64,000 bases of DNA, taken from assembly GCF_020497125.1 (NCBI RefSeq), contig NC_059079.1:8339053-8403052 (forward strand), in the 5' to 3' direction. Made by a program: the position numbers and the translations under genes. This document shows, piece by piece, positions 22,512 to 33,635 of the stretch. The stretch's first letter is position 1. Each line of letters starts with the position of its first letter. The notes under the pieces are model-generated. The model was not told the origin of the DNA. It searched no databases and was given only the letters and a program-made list of their open reading frames with translations. The stretch comes from Mauremys mutica. Taxonomy: Eukaryota > Chordata > Testudines > Geoemydidae.

Positions 22512-22774
22512 CAGGGGCGGCTCCAGGCACCAGCATGCCAAGCACATGCCCGGGGCAGCAAGCCATGGGGGGGCGTTCTGCTGGTCGCCATGAGGGCGGC
22601 AGGCAGGCTGCCTTTGGCGGCATGCCTGCGGAGGGTCCACTGCTCCAGTGGATTCGGCAGACCTCCCACAGGTGTGCCGCAGAATCCGTGGGACCGGGGA
22701 CCTCCCGCAGGCAAGCTGCCGAAGGCAGCCTGCCTGCCGTGTTTGGGGCGCCAAAATACCTAGAACCGCCTCTG
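22512..22774. mobile_element. GC-rich non-autonomous hAT element, 263 bp
   Basis: Perfect 8-bp duplication AGCAGCAC (22504-22511 and 22775-22782). Termini CAGGGGCGGCTCCAGGCACC and, inverted, CAGAGGCGGTTCTAGG. The GC-rich stop-poor interior explains the overlapping frames on both strands. Same family as 50219-50433. Confidence 0.92.
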
Positions 22775-22782
22775 AGCAGCAC

Positions 22783-24710
22783 CAAAGGTTACAGATAGAT
22801 GTTGTGAAAGCATTTTGTTTCCCCAAAGAGTGCACATTTTGTACTTAGTAAAACAGCTCTGGTGTGTCAAGAGTGACTCATGAAGAAATATCAGTCCATC
22901 ATTTCAAACCAATTTCACAGTTGCAGGAAAGGTGAACAAAGTTTCTATACATCAATAGGCGAGGAAAATTTATCCTCATTCTGTTCATGAATTCCACTGT
23001 GTCAGACAGCTATAGTTGGAGATTTTTTTTAAAGGCCAACACAAATGTAAATGTTTCAATTTATAGAGGTAAAATTAAGTGTCAGACTCCTTTCTGTTCC
23101 CACTGAGTTTAAATTGTTCTTTTGGGCACTGAAGAAAGAGACAAATTTTCCTTATGAAATGTGGTTCCAGTACAGTCCTGCAGGTTAAGAATTGAGGGTG
23201 CTGGCATGATGGGTCAATGCACTAATATAGCAGATCTTTTCATCTCAGAGTCATAAGCTTCTCTAAGGAGGAGAGACGTAAGAATCAGTCAATTTGTGCT
23301 TCACAGGTTACGGAATAGGTGAGAGTATTCTAAAAGGCAAGTTTCTGTATGCATCCAATGTGTACTTGTGTTCAGTTAAAAATTTCATAAAATGAGAACT
23401 GGAACCATTTTGCTTTCCAAAATAAATGGAGGATTATGGTGTGGACAATGCACTTGGGCTGGGAGTTCCAATAGAACTTAAGGGAGTTGGGTGTCCAAAT
23501 CCCATTGAATGGCAGTCTGGGAGACAGACAACAACCTATACACATTTCCACTGGTGATTATTGGTGAAAGGCTCTGTGGAAGAGGGGTTGTTTCAGAGGG
23601 GGGCTTGAATGAACTGGAGAAGGCAGTCTGGCACACAAGGAGGTGGAGGGATTTTTGTGCATATGGGGCATCACAGAAGAAAGCATGAAGTGCAGAATTG
23701 GAGCTTGATAAAAAAGGTGTGATTACGAGGGCAGCTTTGCAGGAACCTACATAGAAATGAGACAAAGTTGTAGGGAACTTTTCTTTTGTAATACATAAAG
23801 AGATGAGAAGGAAGAACTTCCATCCTATGCCCTACACAACAAACCTATACTCAAATAATGGAAATGTTCTGTTTTAAGCCAGACAAATCTCATTTTTGCT
23901 GGTGCTGGTTTTTTCAGTCAGGGTGTTTGGAATTGGGGAGAGTCTCTAATTTTTTGTATCGGGGAATGTTGCAGTGTTGCCATTGTGTTAACTCTGAATT
24001 ATGTATGAGTTTTTAAATATGGAATTGTTCCCCTGCTTATGACAGGCACAATCACATCATATAAAATTGAGATGTGGGGAAATCTAAACAAAGCCAGTAA
24101 GTTGTGAACTAAGCCTAAAACATCTGCTGTGGTGCTTAGGAATTGCAGCACATATGGTATATAGGAGCATCCAATATTTGAAGGCATGCTACCTATGTAG
24201 AGACTCCATAAAATGTCAGAATCACCAGTTTTTGGATGTTTCAGTCTTAGCTCTGAATTTCCTTATTTTAATACATCAAGTTATTTTAGGGATGATCTTT
24301 CACTTTTTTTGTTTGCTTGTTTATTTTAGGGTATACTGAAAAAGAAGAGAAAGACAGGGGCCACTGACACCCTCTGGAGCTCAATAGCACTTAAAATCTG
24401 ATGGTATATCCACAGATTGGCAGAGATGGCAGAGTTAGGTGAGTTCTGTGTACTACTGTTATTTAGAGGCAGAGCTAACTCACACTTTCTATTATAAGAT
24501 TCTGTTTTCAGTTACATATAACTTTCCCAGACATTAGCCATTTGGTCTGAAATTTCCCATGGCAGGTGTCTGCCTCATGCGTTTTTTTTTTAAGTTTCAG
24601 CTAAAACAATTCAGCCATTTCCAAGAACAATGTTAAAGAAGATATGTTGCTTTGCCCATGTTAAAAAAATGCTTACAGTCCATTCACTGAGAAGCTCTAG
24701 TGCTTTCATG
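22783..24710. other. No gene or repeat recognised
   Basis: 1.9 kb. The frames at 23478-23765 (minus) and 24154-24339 (plus) are unremarkable. Confidence 0.5.
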
Positions 24711-24718
24711 CTTTAGAG

Positions 24719-25642
24719 CAGTAGTTCTCAGCCTTTTCAGACTACTGTACCCCTTTCAGGAGTCTGATTTGTCTTGCACACTTCCAAGTTTCACCTCACT
24801 TAAAAACGACTAGCTTACAAAATCAGACAAAAATATTAAAGTGTCACAGCCCCACACTAAAGCCCCACACTACAAGAAGAATGGGGAAAAATTGGAAAGA
24901 GTCCAGCGGAGGGCAACAAAAATGATTAGGAGGCTGGAGCACATGACTTACAAGGAGAGGCTGAGGGAACTGGGATTGTTTAGTCTGCAGAAGAGAAGAA
25001 TGAGGGGGGATTTGATAGCTGCTTTCAGCTACCTGAAAGGGGGTTCCAAAGAGGATGGATCTCGACTGTTCTCAGTGGTAGAAGATGACAGAACAAGGAG
25101 TAATGGTCTCAAGTTGCAGAGGGGGAGGTTTAGGTTGGACATTAGGAAAAACTTTTTCACTAGGAGGGTGGTGAAGCACTGGAATGGGTTAGCTAGGGAG
25201 GTGGTGGAATCTCCTTCCTTAGAGGTTTTTAAGGTCAGGCTTGACAAAGCCCTGGCTGGGATGATTTAGTTGGTAATTGATCCTGCTTTGAGCAGGAGGC
25301 TGGACTAGATGACCTCCTGAGGTCCCTTCCAACCCTGATATTCTATGATTCTATGATTACTGAAAAATTGCTGACTTTCTCATTTTTACCTTATAATTAT
25401 AAAATAAATCAATTGGAATATAAATCTTGTACTTACTTTTCAGTGTATAGTATATAGAACAGTTTAAACAAGTCATTGGCTGTATGAAATTTTAGTTTGT
25501 ACCGACTTCGCTAGTGATTTTTATGTAACCTGTCGTAAAGCTAGGCAAACTGATGTACTGATGAGCTAGATGAGCTGATGTACCCCCTGGAAGACCTCTG
25601 TGTACCCCCATGGGGACACGTATCTCTGACTGAGAACCACTG
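24719..25642 (+). mobile_element. Non-autonomous hAT element interrupted by CR1
   Basis: TIRs CAGTAGTTCTCAGCC and GAGAACCACTG with a perfect 8-bp duplication CTTTAGAG (24711-24718, 25643-25650). Removing the CR1 insertion (about 24873-25358) leaves about 440 bp of hAT sequence, including the TACCCCCTGGAAGACCTC region near the right end. No transposase. Confidence 0.92.
24873..25358 (+). mobile_element. Young CR1 LINE 3' fragment nested in hAT
   Basis: A 5'-truncated CR1 inserted into the hAT element. It keeps an uninterrupted ORF2 C-terminus ending at 25267-25269 with [25 protein letters not shown] and VVKHWNGL. The 3' end is CTAGATGACCTCCTGAGGTC, CCTTCCAACCC, then ATTCTATGATTCTATGATT. The intact frame and canonical tail make it one of the younger CR1 copies here. 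The enzyme domains are absent, so it is inactive. Confidence 0.93.
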
Positions 25643-25650
25643 CTTTAGAG

Positions 25651-25798
25651 AACAGGATTGAAGTGTGGCTGGGGGACTGGGAGTCACCCTGCTCTTGCTG
25701 TCCCTCTGAAAATCCACCCAAATGCATCCAAGTTATAAATCTCCAAAAAATATATATATCTCAGTTTAAATATGCTTAGCTGAGCCTTGTCTGAATTT
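25651..25798. other. No recognisable feature
   Basis: Short unique stretch. Confidence 0.4.
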
Positions 25799-26324
25799 GG
25801 TGTTAGGGGCTTTCTCTTCACCCTCTCCTCTGGTTCATATCACACAGACAGAAAGCAGAAGACCAGAAGTCCGAGGTGCAGGCAATGCAATGTTTATTTG
25901 TGTTAGTTTCTAACAAGTGTATCCGTAGCTCTGACACCGCAGAGCCTTGTTTCCCAGGGTTCCGTTCTCCCAGCTCCTTAGCAGGCATAATTATACCTGA
26001 AATGCACGCCCTTGGTCTCACCCCTTACAACTTATGGTCATGTTCCATTTTGGGGGGTTGTGAGTCCGGGGTCTTCGTCTCACCTCCTTTGTGTCCCATG
26101 GGAGTGGTAAGGAGTGAGGTTGTGTACTGGCCAAGGCCAGGCATTTGTTTGACTTTTTAGTGTTTTATACCATCCCCCCAATCTCCCCGGCCCCTCCCAA
26201 CTGGTTGCTTGACCTTGCTTTGAGATAGGAGTTGAGGCAATTTTAAAGCGTGCGCTCATATATTATATTCCCACCATGCCCAGTAACACATTAACTGTTC
26301 TTATCTGTTCCCATGATACTAACA
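25799..26324 (-). mobile_element. Possible solo LTR of an endogenous retroelement
   Basis: On the minus strand an AATAAA signal (25893-25898) precedes CATTGCATTGCC and a CA end at 25799-25800; the outer hexamers TGTTAG (25799) and CTAACA (26319-26324) are inverted, as for TG...CA LTR ends. No matching 4-6-bp target duplication is visible, and there is no second LTR or coding part. Boundaries are tentative. Confidence 0.3.
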
Positions 26325-26544
26325 AACCCATCTGGCTGGGCAGAAGCAACATACACAGCGTCTTTGTCCTTCGTTGACACATATTAGTAAGGATCCCTTT
26401 GTTCACACATATTAGTAAGAATATAAGCGTATCAAGAATCAAATGGGAAAACAAGACCTAAAATTCTATCTCAGGCAAAAATAGAGGCCTGAATCCTACC
26501 TTGTAACTAGCACTCCTAATATTTTGCAGCTAAATTATCTGAAA
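26325..26544. other. No recognisable feature
   Basis: Contains a short local repeat, ACACATATTAGTAAG, at about 26378 and 26405. Confidence 0.45.
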
Positions 26545-26697
26545 CCACAAGTTGAAGGCTTCAATAGCTCAGACATAGGTCAGGGGTTTGTTACAGGAGT
26601 GGGTGGGTGAGATTCTGTGGCCTGCATTGTGCAGGAGGTCAGATTAGAAGATCATAATTGTCCCTTCTGACCTTAAAGTCTATGAGTCTATGAGTTT
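26545..26697 (+). mobile_element. CR1 LINE 3' end
   Basis: GGAGGTCAGATTAGAAGATC, TGTCCCTTCTGACC and the tail TCTATGAGTCTATGAG define the 3' terminus of another CR1 subfamily. Only the 3' untranslated end remains. Confidence 0.85.
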
Positions 26698-27243
26698 GTC
26701 TATACTGGGAATGTTCTATTCTGGGGTTTCTGGGGGTGAGGAGCAGGGATTTCCCTGCAATTTCCCCTCCTGGCTGCAAGGGCTCTTGTGGTTCCAGGCA
26801 GAGAGACAGAGAAAGGCGACTGTCTCTCTTGTGCTCTCAGTGGTCCTTCTGTGGGAGACCAGGCAGTGAAGAGAAGGAGGAGGAAGTAGCCAGAGTGGAA
26901 TGCAGAGGGGTGAGAAGCAGAGGGACAGGGAATGGAGGTTGCAAGGGGTAGAGTGTGGGGTGGATCAGAGGTGGACAGAACAGGGAGTGGTGCGGAACAG
27001 GAGCAGAAGAAGAAGGATGGGGGGTGCATAGGAGGAGATGGCAACAGGGACACAAGATGGGGAGGGGCATGTGGATAGGAACAGAGGCTCTCAAAGACAG
27101 GATATGGGGCAGGGCAAGAATTCAGAACCTGGAATGGAGTCCCGACTTTCAACATGCCTCTGCTGTCGGCAAATAGCTGTGAAATCCACTTGTACAGTGT
27201 GTCTCAACACCTTCTAGTAGCTTGGCCCACATAGAGGATAACC
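26698..27243. other. Purine-rich unannotated stretch
   Basis: The plus strand between about 26860 and 27120 is rich in GGA/AGG words, so stop codons are rare on the minus strand and long spurious frames appear there (26700-27155). No domain or signal peptide is convincing. Confidence 0.5.
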
Positions 27244-27251
27244 ACCTACTA

Positions 27252-27558
27252 CCAGAGGTGCCGTTTTTCTGAGTTGCTGGGGTGTGCTCCCCCACCTGGC
27301 TCTGCCTCAGGCTCTGCCCCCACTTCACCCCTTCCCCCAACTCCCGCCCTGCCCCGCCTCTGCTCACCCCCATTCTGCCCCCTCGCCCAAGTGCACCCTG
27401 CCCTTGCTCCTCTCCCCACCAAGCACCTCCGGTGGGCAGGAGGTGCTGGGGGGAGGGGGAGGAGCTGATTGGAGGGGCTGCCGATGAGTGCTCGGCAACC
27501 ACAATTTTTTTTCCGTGGGTGCTCCAGCCCTGCAGCCCCCATAAAGTTGGTGCCTATG
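27252..27558. mobile_element. Probable hAT-type element, ~307 bp
   Basis: Left CCAGAGGTGCCG and right GGTGCCTATG are roughly inverted, flanked by ACCTACTA (27244-27251) and ACCTACTG (27559-27566), an 8-bp duplication with one mismatch. The interior is C-rich on the left (27290-27420), then a TTTTTTTTCCG stretch. The 174-codon frame from 27282 is an artefact of this C-rich repeat. Confidence 0.6.
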
Positions 27559-27566
27559 ACCTACTG

Positions 27567-28354
27567 CTGCCAGTTACTGTGCTAGTTCAAGAGACAGAGG
27601 CAGTGGTATCCTGCCTATGTATGTATTGCATGCCATGCATGGCCAGCTGGATGGGTGTTGTCCAACTGGCAATTCACAAGCCAGATCCAGCCCATGGGAC
27701 AATTTTGCTCAGCACCCATGTAGGACATTGTTTTGTAGGACAAAATGGTGTCTACCACAAATGTATGACCTTCCATTCACCATACCTGAGAGGACACACC
27801 ACATGACCATTTTGGACCGCCTAATGAATGCAAGTGAGTCGTTGCACGCCTTACTAAATCTGCCAGAGCATGCCACTGGGTAGAGGTCTCTGCTGTGGAT
27901 TAAAGTTCCAAACCCTACTGATGACCCAAGTTGGGAGTCAATATGTTTCCGCTTGATGGAATTTGTGTGATTTTTTTTTATATAGGAAATTACATTTAAA
28001 AAGTCTGTGTTAAAAGACCATTAAGGTTGCAAATTCAATCACTCAAAAGTTAGCAAACACCACACTTAATGTTGCCTTTGTGACTTTATTTCAGACCCTT
28101 AGTGCATGTGCATTATGACAATCTTTAATTATATGATCACAAATTAGTTTTTTCCAGAGGACCCCTATCTCATTCAGTGTATGGACAAGTGCTCTGGGAA
28201 TGAAGCAGGGCTGTGTAGTTAATGAGGCTGTTATCTGTAAGACCCTTGACTCATTTGTTGCAGAAATTGGGAGGTAGGTAGTGAAGGAGGCAGAGAATAG
28301 CAGGAAGAAATGGCTGGTCTCCAGGGTAAGGACATTGAATGACATCCTGGAGAA
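27567..28354. other. No recognisable feature
   Basis: Unique-looking sequence; the frame 28091-28345 (minus) has no motif. Confidence 0.45.
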
Positions 28355-28430
28355 TTGGATTCCGTCCCTGTCTCTGCCACAGAGTTCCTATGTAATGCTG
28401 GACACGTCACTTAAATCAACATTTTCAGCT
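28355..28430 (+). mobile_element. MIR-like fragment
   Basis: GTCCCTGTCTCTGCCACAGA, TCCTATGTAATGCTGGAC and GTCACTTAAATC follow the MIR core order. Short and old. Confidence 0.6.
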
Positions 28431-28587
28431 TACTGCTAATTGTGTGTTCCTCTTTTCTGAGTGCCCAAAATGAGATGCGTGGGGCCAGATGTATGGAAGT
28501 GAGGGCGCACTACTGCAAAAGAAATCAATTGGAGCTGAACTTTGAACATATAAAGTGTTATACAAAGGAGAATTACTCTGTAAAATG

Positions 28588-28952
28588 AGAAAAGAAGATG
28601 GGGAGAGGGGACACAATAACAGTCTTCAAATATGTTAAAGGCTGTAATAAAGGTGACAGTGATCAATTTTTCTCCATATTCACTGAAGGTAGGACAAGAA
28701 TGGGCTTAATCTGAAGCAAGGGAGATTTCTGTTTGATATTAGGAAAAACTTCCTAACTATAAATATAGTTAAACACTGGAATAAGCTTCCAAGAGAGGTT
28801 GTGGAATCCCTGTTTTTGGAATATTTTAAAACAGATTACACGAACACCTGTTAGAGATGCCGTAAGTATACTTGGTCCTGCCTCAGTGCAGGGGATTGGA
28901 CTAGATGACTGCTTGCGGTCCCTTCCAGCCCTACATTTCTATGATTCTATGA
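28588..28952 (+). mobile_element. CR1 LINE 3' fragment
   Basis: Starts in the ORF2 C-terminal region (text for VxTVFKYVKG, then FDIRKNFLT-like with stops) and ends GGACTAGATGACTGCTTGCG, TCCCTTCCAGCCC, TTTCTATGATTCTATGAT. Frame is broken; older than the 24873 copy. Confidence 0.92.
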
Positions 28953-29430
28953 TCAACAAGTCTCAAATTGGGTACCCCAATTTGACATTATTCTCTCTGT
29001 AACTCAATTTCCTAGCTGTAAAATGAGGTTACCATCACCTAAGCCTTAAGGCCTTGAAGCCTTATTGCAATGTAAGCTATGAATGTATACTAAAAGGAAG
29101 GTGCAGGCGTGTTCCTGATATATAATATGTTGCATGTACACATAAGATGTCAAGATGGATCTTAATAGATTGGTGGAGATGTTTCTCTTAAACCTCTTTT
29201 GTACATGACCTCTTTGTCTCATGAGGTCAGGTTCTTGTGTGAGTTTAGCCAGTGCTTCCTGGTTTTGGCTGATCAGAAACACCACATTATCATAATTGCT
29301 CATAAACATACACCCTAGCAGATGATGTAGATGTTACACATAAAAGACAAAATGCTGGGAAGCATATTTGAGCCATGGAGAAGCACAGACACTCACAGGT
29401 AAATTTGACCAAAGTTGTGAACAGTACTGG
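28953..29430. other. Unannotated; weak MIR-like piece at ~29000-29040
   Basis: AACTCAATTTCCTAGCTGTA followed by AAATGAGG recalls the MIR core. The rest is unique-looking. Confidence 0.4.
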
Positions 29431-29590
29431 TGTCAGAAACCATGAGAGGGATGGTCATGAATAGTGATTGGAGCTGTTGTAGTTGGGCCTGTTAGTCAGA
29501 CCCATGGCAGGAGCCCAGAGCAGAGTTGGAACGATGCCGGAGTAGGAGCAATGTTGGAGCAGTACTAGGAACAGGGGTGGAGCAAAACCA
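29431..29590 (-). mobile_element. LTR-like end of gypsy relic (antisense)
   Basis: Begins on the plus strand with TGTCAGAAAC and contains GGAGCAGTACTAGGAAC (about 29556-29573), the reverse complement of a block at 31909-31925 in the plus-oriented LTR-like segment. It lies 3' of the minus-strand integrase, the position of a 3' LTR. Confidence 0.55.
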
Positions 29591-30162
29591 AGGAAATATG
29601 GAATACTGGATGTTTCTTCGTGGTATGGGGCAGCTGGAGCTTGAAGACCATTGAGTTAATCTGTTGAATGATCCAGAATGGGCCAAAGTAATGTTGGTTT
29701 AGTTTCCTTGAGGGTCAAGAAGTGTCCAAGTGTTGAGCCAAAAGCCAGACCCTGCCTCCAACTGCTATGGGAGGATGGTCCTGTCGATGAAGGTCAGCAT
29801 ATCATTGTAGTCCTCCTTGGTTGAATTTAGGTGTGATTTTAGTTCTTCTTGAACGTTTTGGAGGTGTTGAACCAAATCACAGCCACAGGGATACAGGATG
29901 TCAGCCCTACACATGTATGAAATCGGGAGTGGGAGCCATGATTGGCATAGAAGAGACTTTGGTGGGTTGATCTGTGATCTGAGTTATTAAAAGCAAAGTC
30001 AGTGAAAGGTGAAAGTCAGAACCAGTCATCTTGATGGTAGTTGATGAAGCAGCGGATATATTGTTTTAGAATTTGGTTTACCATGCTGACTTTCTATCTA
30101 CCTGGGGGTGGTATCTGGAGGACATGCATCAAATGACTTCCAGGAGCTTGAACAATTCTCTT

Positions 30163-30480
30163 TCAAAACTGGGAGACAAGTTGTGGCCCATGATCAAATG
30201 TAATGTCAGCTGGTAACCTATGGAGCTTGAAGATGTAGTCAAAAAATAATTGCACTGTTGCTTCTGCAGTGGGGATCGTCTGACAAATACACCAATTTGT
30301 TGAGGAGGTCAACGATGACCAGCATAGTAGTGCAGCCCTGAGAAATAGGAAGATCAAGTGATGAAGTCCATTGAGATAATGCCCAGGATGGGAGTGAGGT
30401 TGGAAGTGGGATCACAGCACTTAGAGTTTGGCATGAGCGGTCTTTGTCCGGCCACATGCCTCAGAGGAAGCAATGTAAGA
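30163..30480 (-). pseudogene. gypsy integrase core relic
   Basis: Two overlapping minus frames show WTSSLDLPIS (degraded first-Asp region, normally MDF) and ITFDHGPQLVSQF (second-Asp block, where the family has DRGPQF). A frameshift separates them near 30355. The glutamate block is not readable. Confidence 0.8.
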
Positions 30481-30809
30481 TTTGATGGATGAGAATAGTT
30501 TAGGCCATCAAAAATTGTAAGAGATCAGCTTTCCAGTATCTGAAGTGGCCTGCCAGTGGGGAATCATGGCATAACTGGAGTAGGCTACATGGGGTGGTCC
30601 ATTGGGGACATAAATGTGATGCTTGAACCAGAGTACCTCAGTTTTGACCAAGAAGTTTGGGTCAGACTTCGCTAATATCCATATTCACATAAATGGATTG
30701 TTGGGCAGTGAGGACTTTACAAAGGCCAAAAGCTTGGTGTTGGCCAGCACATTTACAAAATGGCAAGGCTTCAAAATAGTGGCAGATTCAGAAGATTTAT
30801 TCCCCTTAA

Positions 30810-31268
30810 CTAGGTACTTCCCTTGCAGGATAACACATCAGGTTTCTCAATTAGGGTTCTGGGCTGGTAGGTGAGAATGAAGTTGACTCTAGAAAAGAAG
30901 AGGGACCAATATATCTGATGTTGGTTGAGGGATGTAGCAGTTTGGAGATGTTCCAGGTTTTTATGATCAGTGAACACCTGGACTGGAAAGCGTGCACCTT
31001 CTAACTGGCACCACTCCTGAAATACAGCCTTGATGGCCACTAACTCCTTATCATAGATTTTGTCATTTTGTTCTTTGGGTGTCAATTTCCTAGAATAGAA
31101 GGCACAAGGATGGAGGTCATTTGAGGTCCCATATTGCTGAGATAACACTGCATAATCGGAGGCATCTATTTCAATGAAAAAGGGTTTCAATGGAGCTAGA
31201 TTCACTAGGATGGGGGCAACAGTAAATGCTTTCTTCAGCTGATCAAAGCACAGTTGGATAACTGGCAA
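30810..31268 (-). pseudogene. gypsy RNase H domain relic
   Basis: A 152-codon open stretch containing FFIEIDASDYAV (first catalytic Asp of the DAS motif), CAFYSRKLTPKEQN, YDKELVAIKAVFQEW (catalytic Glu kept) and VFTDHKNLEHL (second Asp kept), ending KPDVLSCKG where the family usually has KADALSR. Best preserved part of this element. Confidence 0.9.
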
Positions 31269-31457
31269 ACCCTAGGAAGCACTGGATATCATGGATGTGC
31301 TTAGGTGCTGCCCAAGTCAAAATCACAGAGACTTTTTTGAGATCCATACTTATTCCACTGGGAGAGATGGTATAACCCAAGAAGTCCACAGAAGTATAAT
31401 TTGATTCACATTTCTCAGGCTTCTCATATGGACCATTTGCTCGAAGACATTCAAGAA

Positions 31458-31725
31458 TTAACCAGACATGCTGTTATGCAAGGTTTGGTTCTCTGAAAAA
31501 ATAAGGTAATCAAGGTAGATTACAACAAACTGGAACAGAACATCCCTGAAGATATCCTTGGTGCTGAAACATGGCGGGGGCATTACAGAGACCATAAGGC
31601 ATGACAAGGTACTCAAAATATCCATAACAAGTACAAAAGGCTGTTTTCCATTCATCATCCTTTTGGATGCAGATCAGGTTATAGATGCCATGTAGGTTAA
31701 GTTTAGTGAAAATTTAAGATAAGTC
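31458..31725 (-). pseudogene. gypsy reverse-transcriptase palm relic
   Basis: The minus strand encodes pieces of [20 protein letters not shown] text in split frames and [12 protein letters not shown], in which the second catalytic Asp of YLDD is Tyr. The sequence breaks off at about 31725, where a plus-oriented LTR-like segment starts. Confidence 0.8.
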
Positions 31726-31730
31726 ATTCC

Positions 31731-32037
31731 TGTGCTAGGTTCCAGCCAATCCACAAGACAGGAGCTGGTCTGGTGACTTTCAGGGCAGGTATATAAGCCT
31801 CTCAGGACAAACAGCAGCTCAGTCTGCTCAATGTCACTTCATGGCTTGGAACTCTTCCCTTTCTGAAAGTGGTAACAGATTCCACAAGCCTCAGCCTGCT
31901 CCAGTCCTGTTCCTAGTACTGCTCCAGCTCTGCTCTTACTCTGGCCTCATTCCAGCCCTGCGCTGGACTTCTGATTCCAGCTCTGACCCCCTGGCTCCGA
32001 CCACTAGGCATGACCATCTTCATCACTGTTTCTGACA
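31731..32037 (+). mobile_element. LTR-like segment in the opposite orientation
   Basis: Runs from TGTGCTAGG to TTTCTGACA, with a TATATAA box at about 31790 followed by GCCTCTCAGGACAAACAGC, as in a U3-R junction. The block 31909-31925 and the end GTTTCTGACA match the 29431-29590 segment inverted. So the pol relic is bounded by LTR-like pieces facing each other, not the usual direct pair. Confidence 0.55.
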
Positions 32038-32050
32038 GTTTATACTCACA

Positions 32051-32380
32051 GATGAACAAGAAAACCCTGACAGCTTGGGATGAAGGTGTTTCTCTGGCAT
32101 TCTTACATTAGAAAGGACAGCAGAGGCTTTCACCTGCATGCAAATAATAAATTTTAATAATAATAATAATGGAAGTATCACAGCACTTGACATCTGAAGA
32201 GGTTCCTCATGGAAGTTGCAGAACACTTACAGACCTCTTCAGAAGTCAAGTGCTGTGCTGCTTCCATTATTATTGTTATCATTTATTATTTGCATGCAGG
32301 TGAAAGCCTTTGCTGTCCTTTTAATGTAAGAATGCCATGGAAATGCTTTCATTCCAAACTTTCAGGGTTTTCTCATGATC
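32051..32380. repeat. Large palindrome with ~150-bp arms
   Basis: The left arm (32051-32203) and right arm (about 32233-32380) are inverted copies around a 29-base spacer. Shared blocks include AGAAAACCCTGA, GGCATTCTTACATT, GGCTTTCACCTGCATGCAAA, a TAATAATAAT run and CAGCACTTGAC. Identity is high though not perfect. It sits exactly between the LTR-like end and a CR1 relic. Confidence 0.9.
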
Positions 32381-33010
32381 ATCTAGTCTGACCTCCTGCA
32401 CATTTCAGGCCACAGAACCTCACTGGCCCACTGCTTAGTAGGCCCATAACCTCTGACTGAGTTACTGAAATCTTGATTTAAAGACTTCAAGTTATAGAAG
32501 ATCAACCCTTTACTCTAGTTCAAACCAGCAAATGACCCCTGCCCCATGCTGCAGAGGAAAGCAAAAAAAATGCAGTCTGACCTGGGAGACCATTCCTTCC
32601 TGACCCGCAATCTGGTGATCCTATTCGGAAGCCCACCCACTGCTAAAGGACCTCCCCCCAGCCTAAGAGGAGGATCCACAGGACCTGGAAGCCAAGTGAT
32701 TCCGGGGGACAACTAATGAGATAACAGGGACAGGAGTGAGCTCAAAGGGTCAAACGAAGGGAATCTGGTGATCAATTAGACGCTGAACATGTGGGTGAGA
32801 CCCACCAACCAGACACCTGGGAAAGAATTCTCTGTATTAACTCGGAGCCCATCTAGTGTCCCATCTCTGGCCATTGGAGATATTTGCTAATAGCAGTCAC
32901 GGATGGGCCACTGTAGGATTCTCATCCTACCATCCCTTCCGTAAACTTATCAAGCTCAATCTTAAAACATGCACTAGCTGACCTGTTAATGTACAATACC
33001 TGCTGTCTCC
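32381..33010 (-). mobile_element. CR1-type LINE 3' non-coding region, antisense
   Basis: Plus text ATCATCTAGTCTGACCTCCT at the left is the reverse complement of a CR1 3' end (the match begins inside the palindrome at about 32378). Further right GACCTGGGAGACCATTCCTT, CAGACACCTGGGAAAGAATT and AAACTTATCAAGCTCAATC belong to the long 3' region of a CR1 subfamily. Confidence 0.8.
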
Positions 33011-33622
33011 TCCAGCACTATGAGTGCAATCCAGCTCTACTGAAGTCAATGGGGGTTGGATGTGGTCCTAGGAGAGCATGATTCCTAACATATTTGTCCA
33101 AGCCCCTCCAGAGGACAGTCTGACAGTGTAGTGGGAGACACTATGCAAGTTATTAGTAACAAGGTAGGCATTAACGTACAATCTTAATCTCCACAAACCT
33201 GAAAAGACACTCCCCACCCTTTCCAAACGTTGTTCTCTCCATCCCCATCAGCATCCCAGTTCCTCTAGGAAGCTTCCAGGATGGTTGGTGGAAGGGGCCT
33301 GCATATCAGAAATCTACAGGATTTTGGTACTTTCTGCAGAAGCAGAAAATAGCACAGGGCCCAAAATAAAGTATGTGCAAAAGCATTAGGGTGCAAAAAT
33401 ATGTGATATGAACAAGTTTATTACACATCCAAAAAGGGCAGCATTGTCCAATTTAGCAGGATCATTATTTCTGGCACTGAGTTTTAATGAAACCATATCA
33501 TGTACTTTGATAATATCAGCCGAGTTAATAACTCAGAGAATGAAATGCTTATATTATTTCCTTGTAATCTGAGGTCAGTGTGTCCCCTAAGAGGGCAACA
33601 TATTGCAATATTCTTGGCTCAC
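33011..33622. other. No gene; one TGAAGTCAATGGG motif
   Basis: Unique-looking except for CTGAAGTCAATGGGGGTTGG near 33041, a word of the palindromic repeat family. Confidence 0.45.
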
Positions 33623-33635
33623 ACTGTTTGAAATA

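Larger units (their letters stand above)
29591..31725 (-). mobile_element. Ty3/gypsy pol relic
   Basis: Minus-strand order is RT C-half (about 31725-31450), RNase H (31268-30810), integrase (about 30480-30160) and a pol C-terminus (about 29720-29600, HPVFHISL-like). This RT-RNaseH-IN order is that of Ty3/gypsy retrotransposons. Stops and frameshifts break every domain. gag, protease and the RT N-terminus are missing. Elements of this class copy through an RNA intermediate in cytoplasmic particles; this one is dead. Confidence 0.9.

Noticed and set aside
25799..26324. Firm solo-LTR call
   Set aside because: Ends and AATAAA signal are suggestive, but no target duplication or homologous second LTR is visible; kept only as a low-confidence feature.
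26700..27155. 151-codon minus frame
   Set aside because: Lies in GGA-rich plus-strand DNA that depletes stops on the minus strand; no domain.
27282..27806. A 174-codon plus frame
   Set aside because: The first part is the C-rich interior of a hAT-type element read in a stop-poor frame; overlapping frames exist in all registers.
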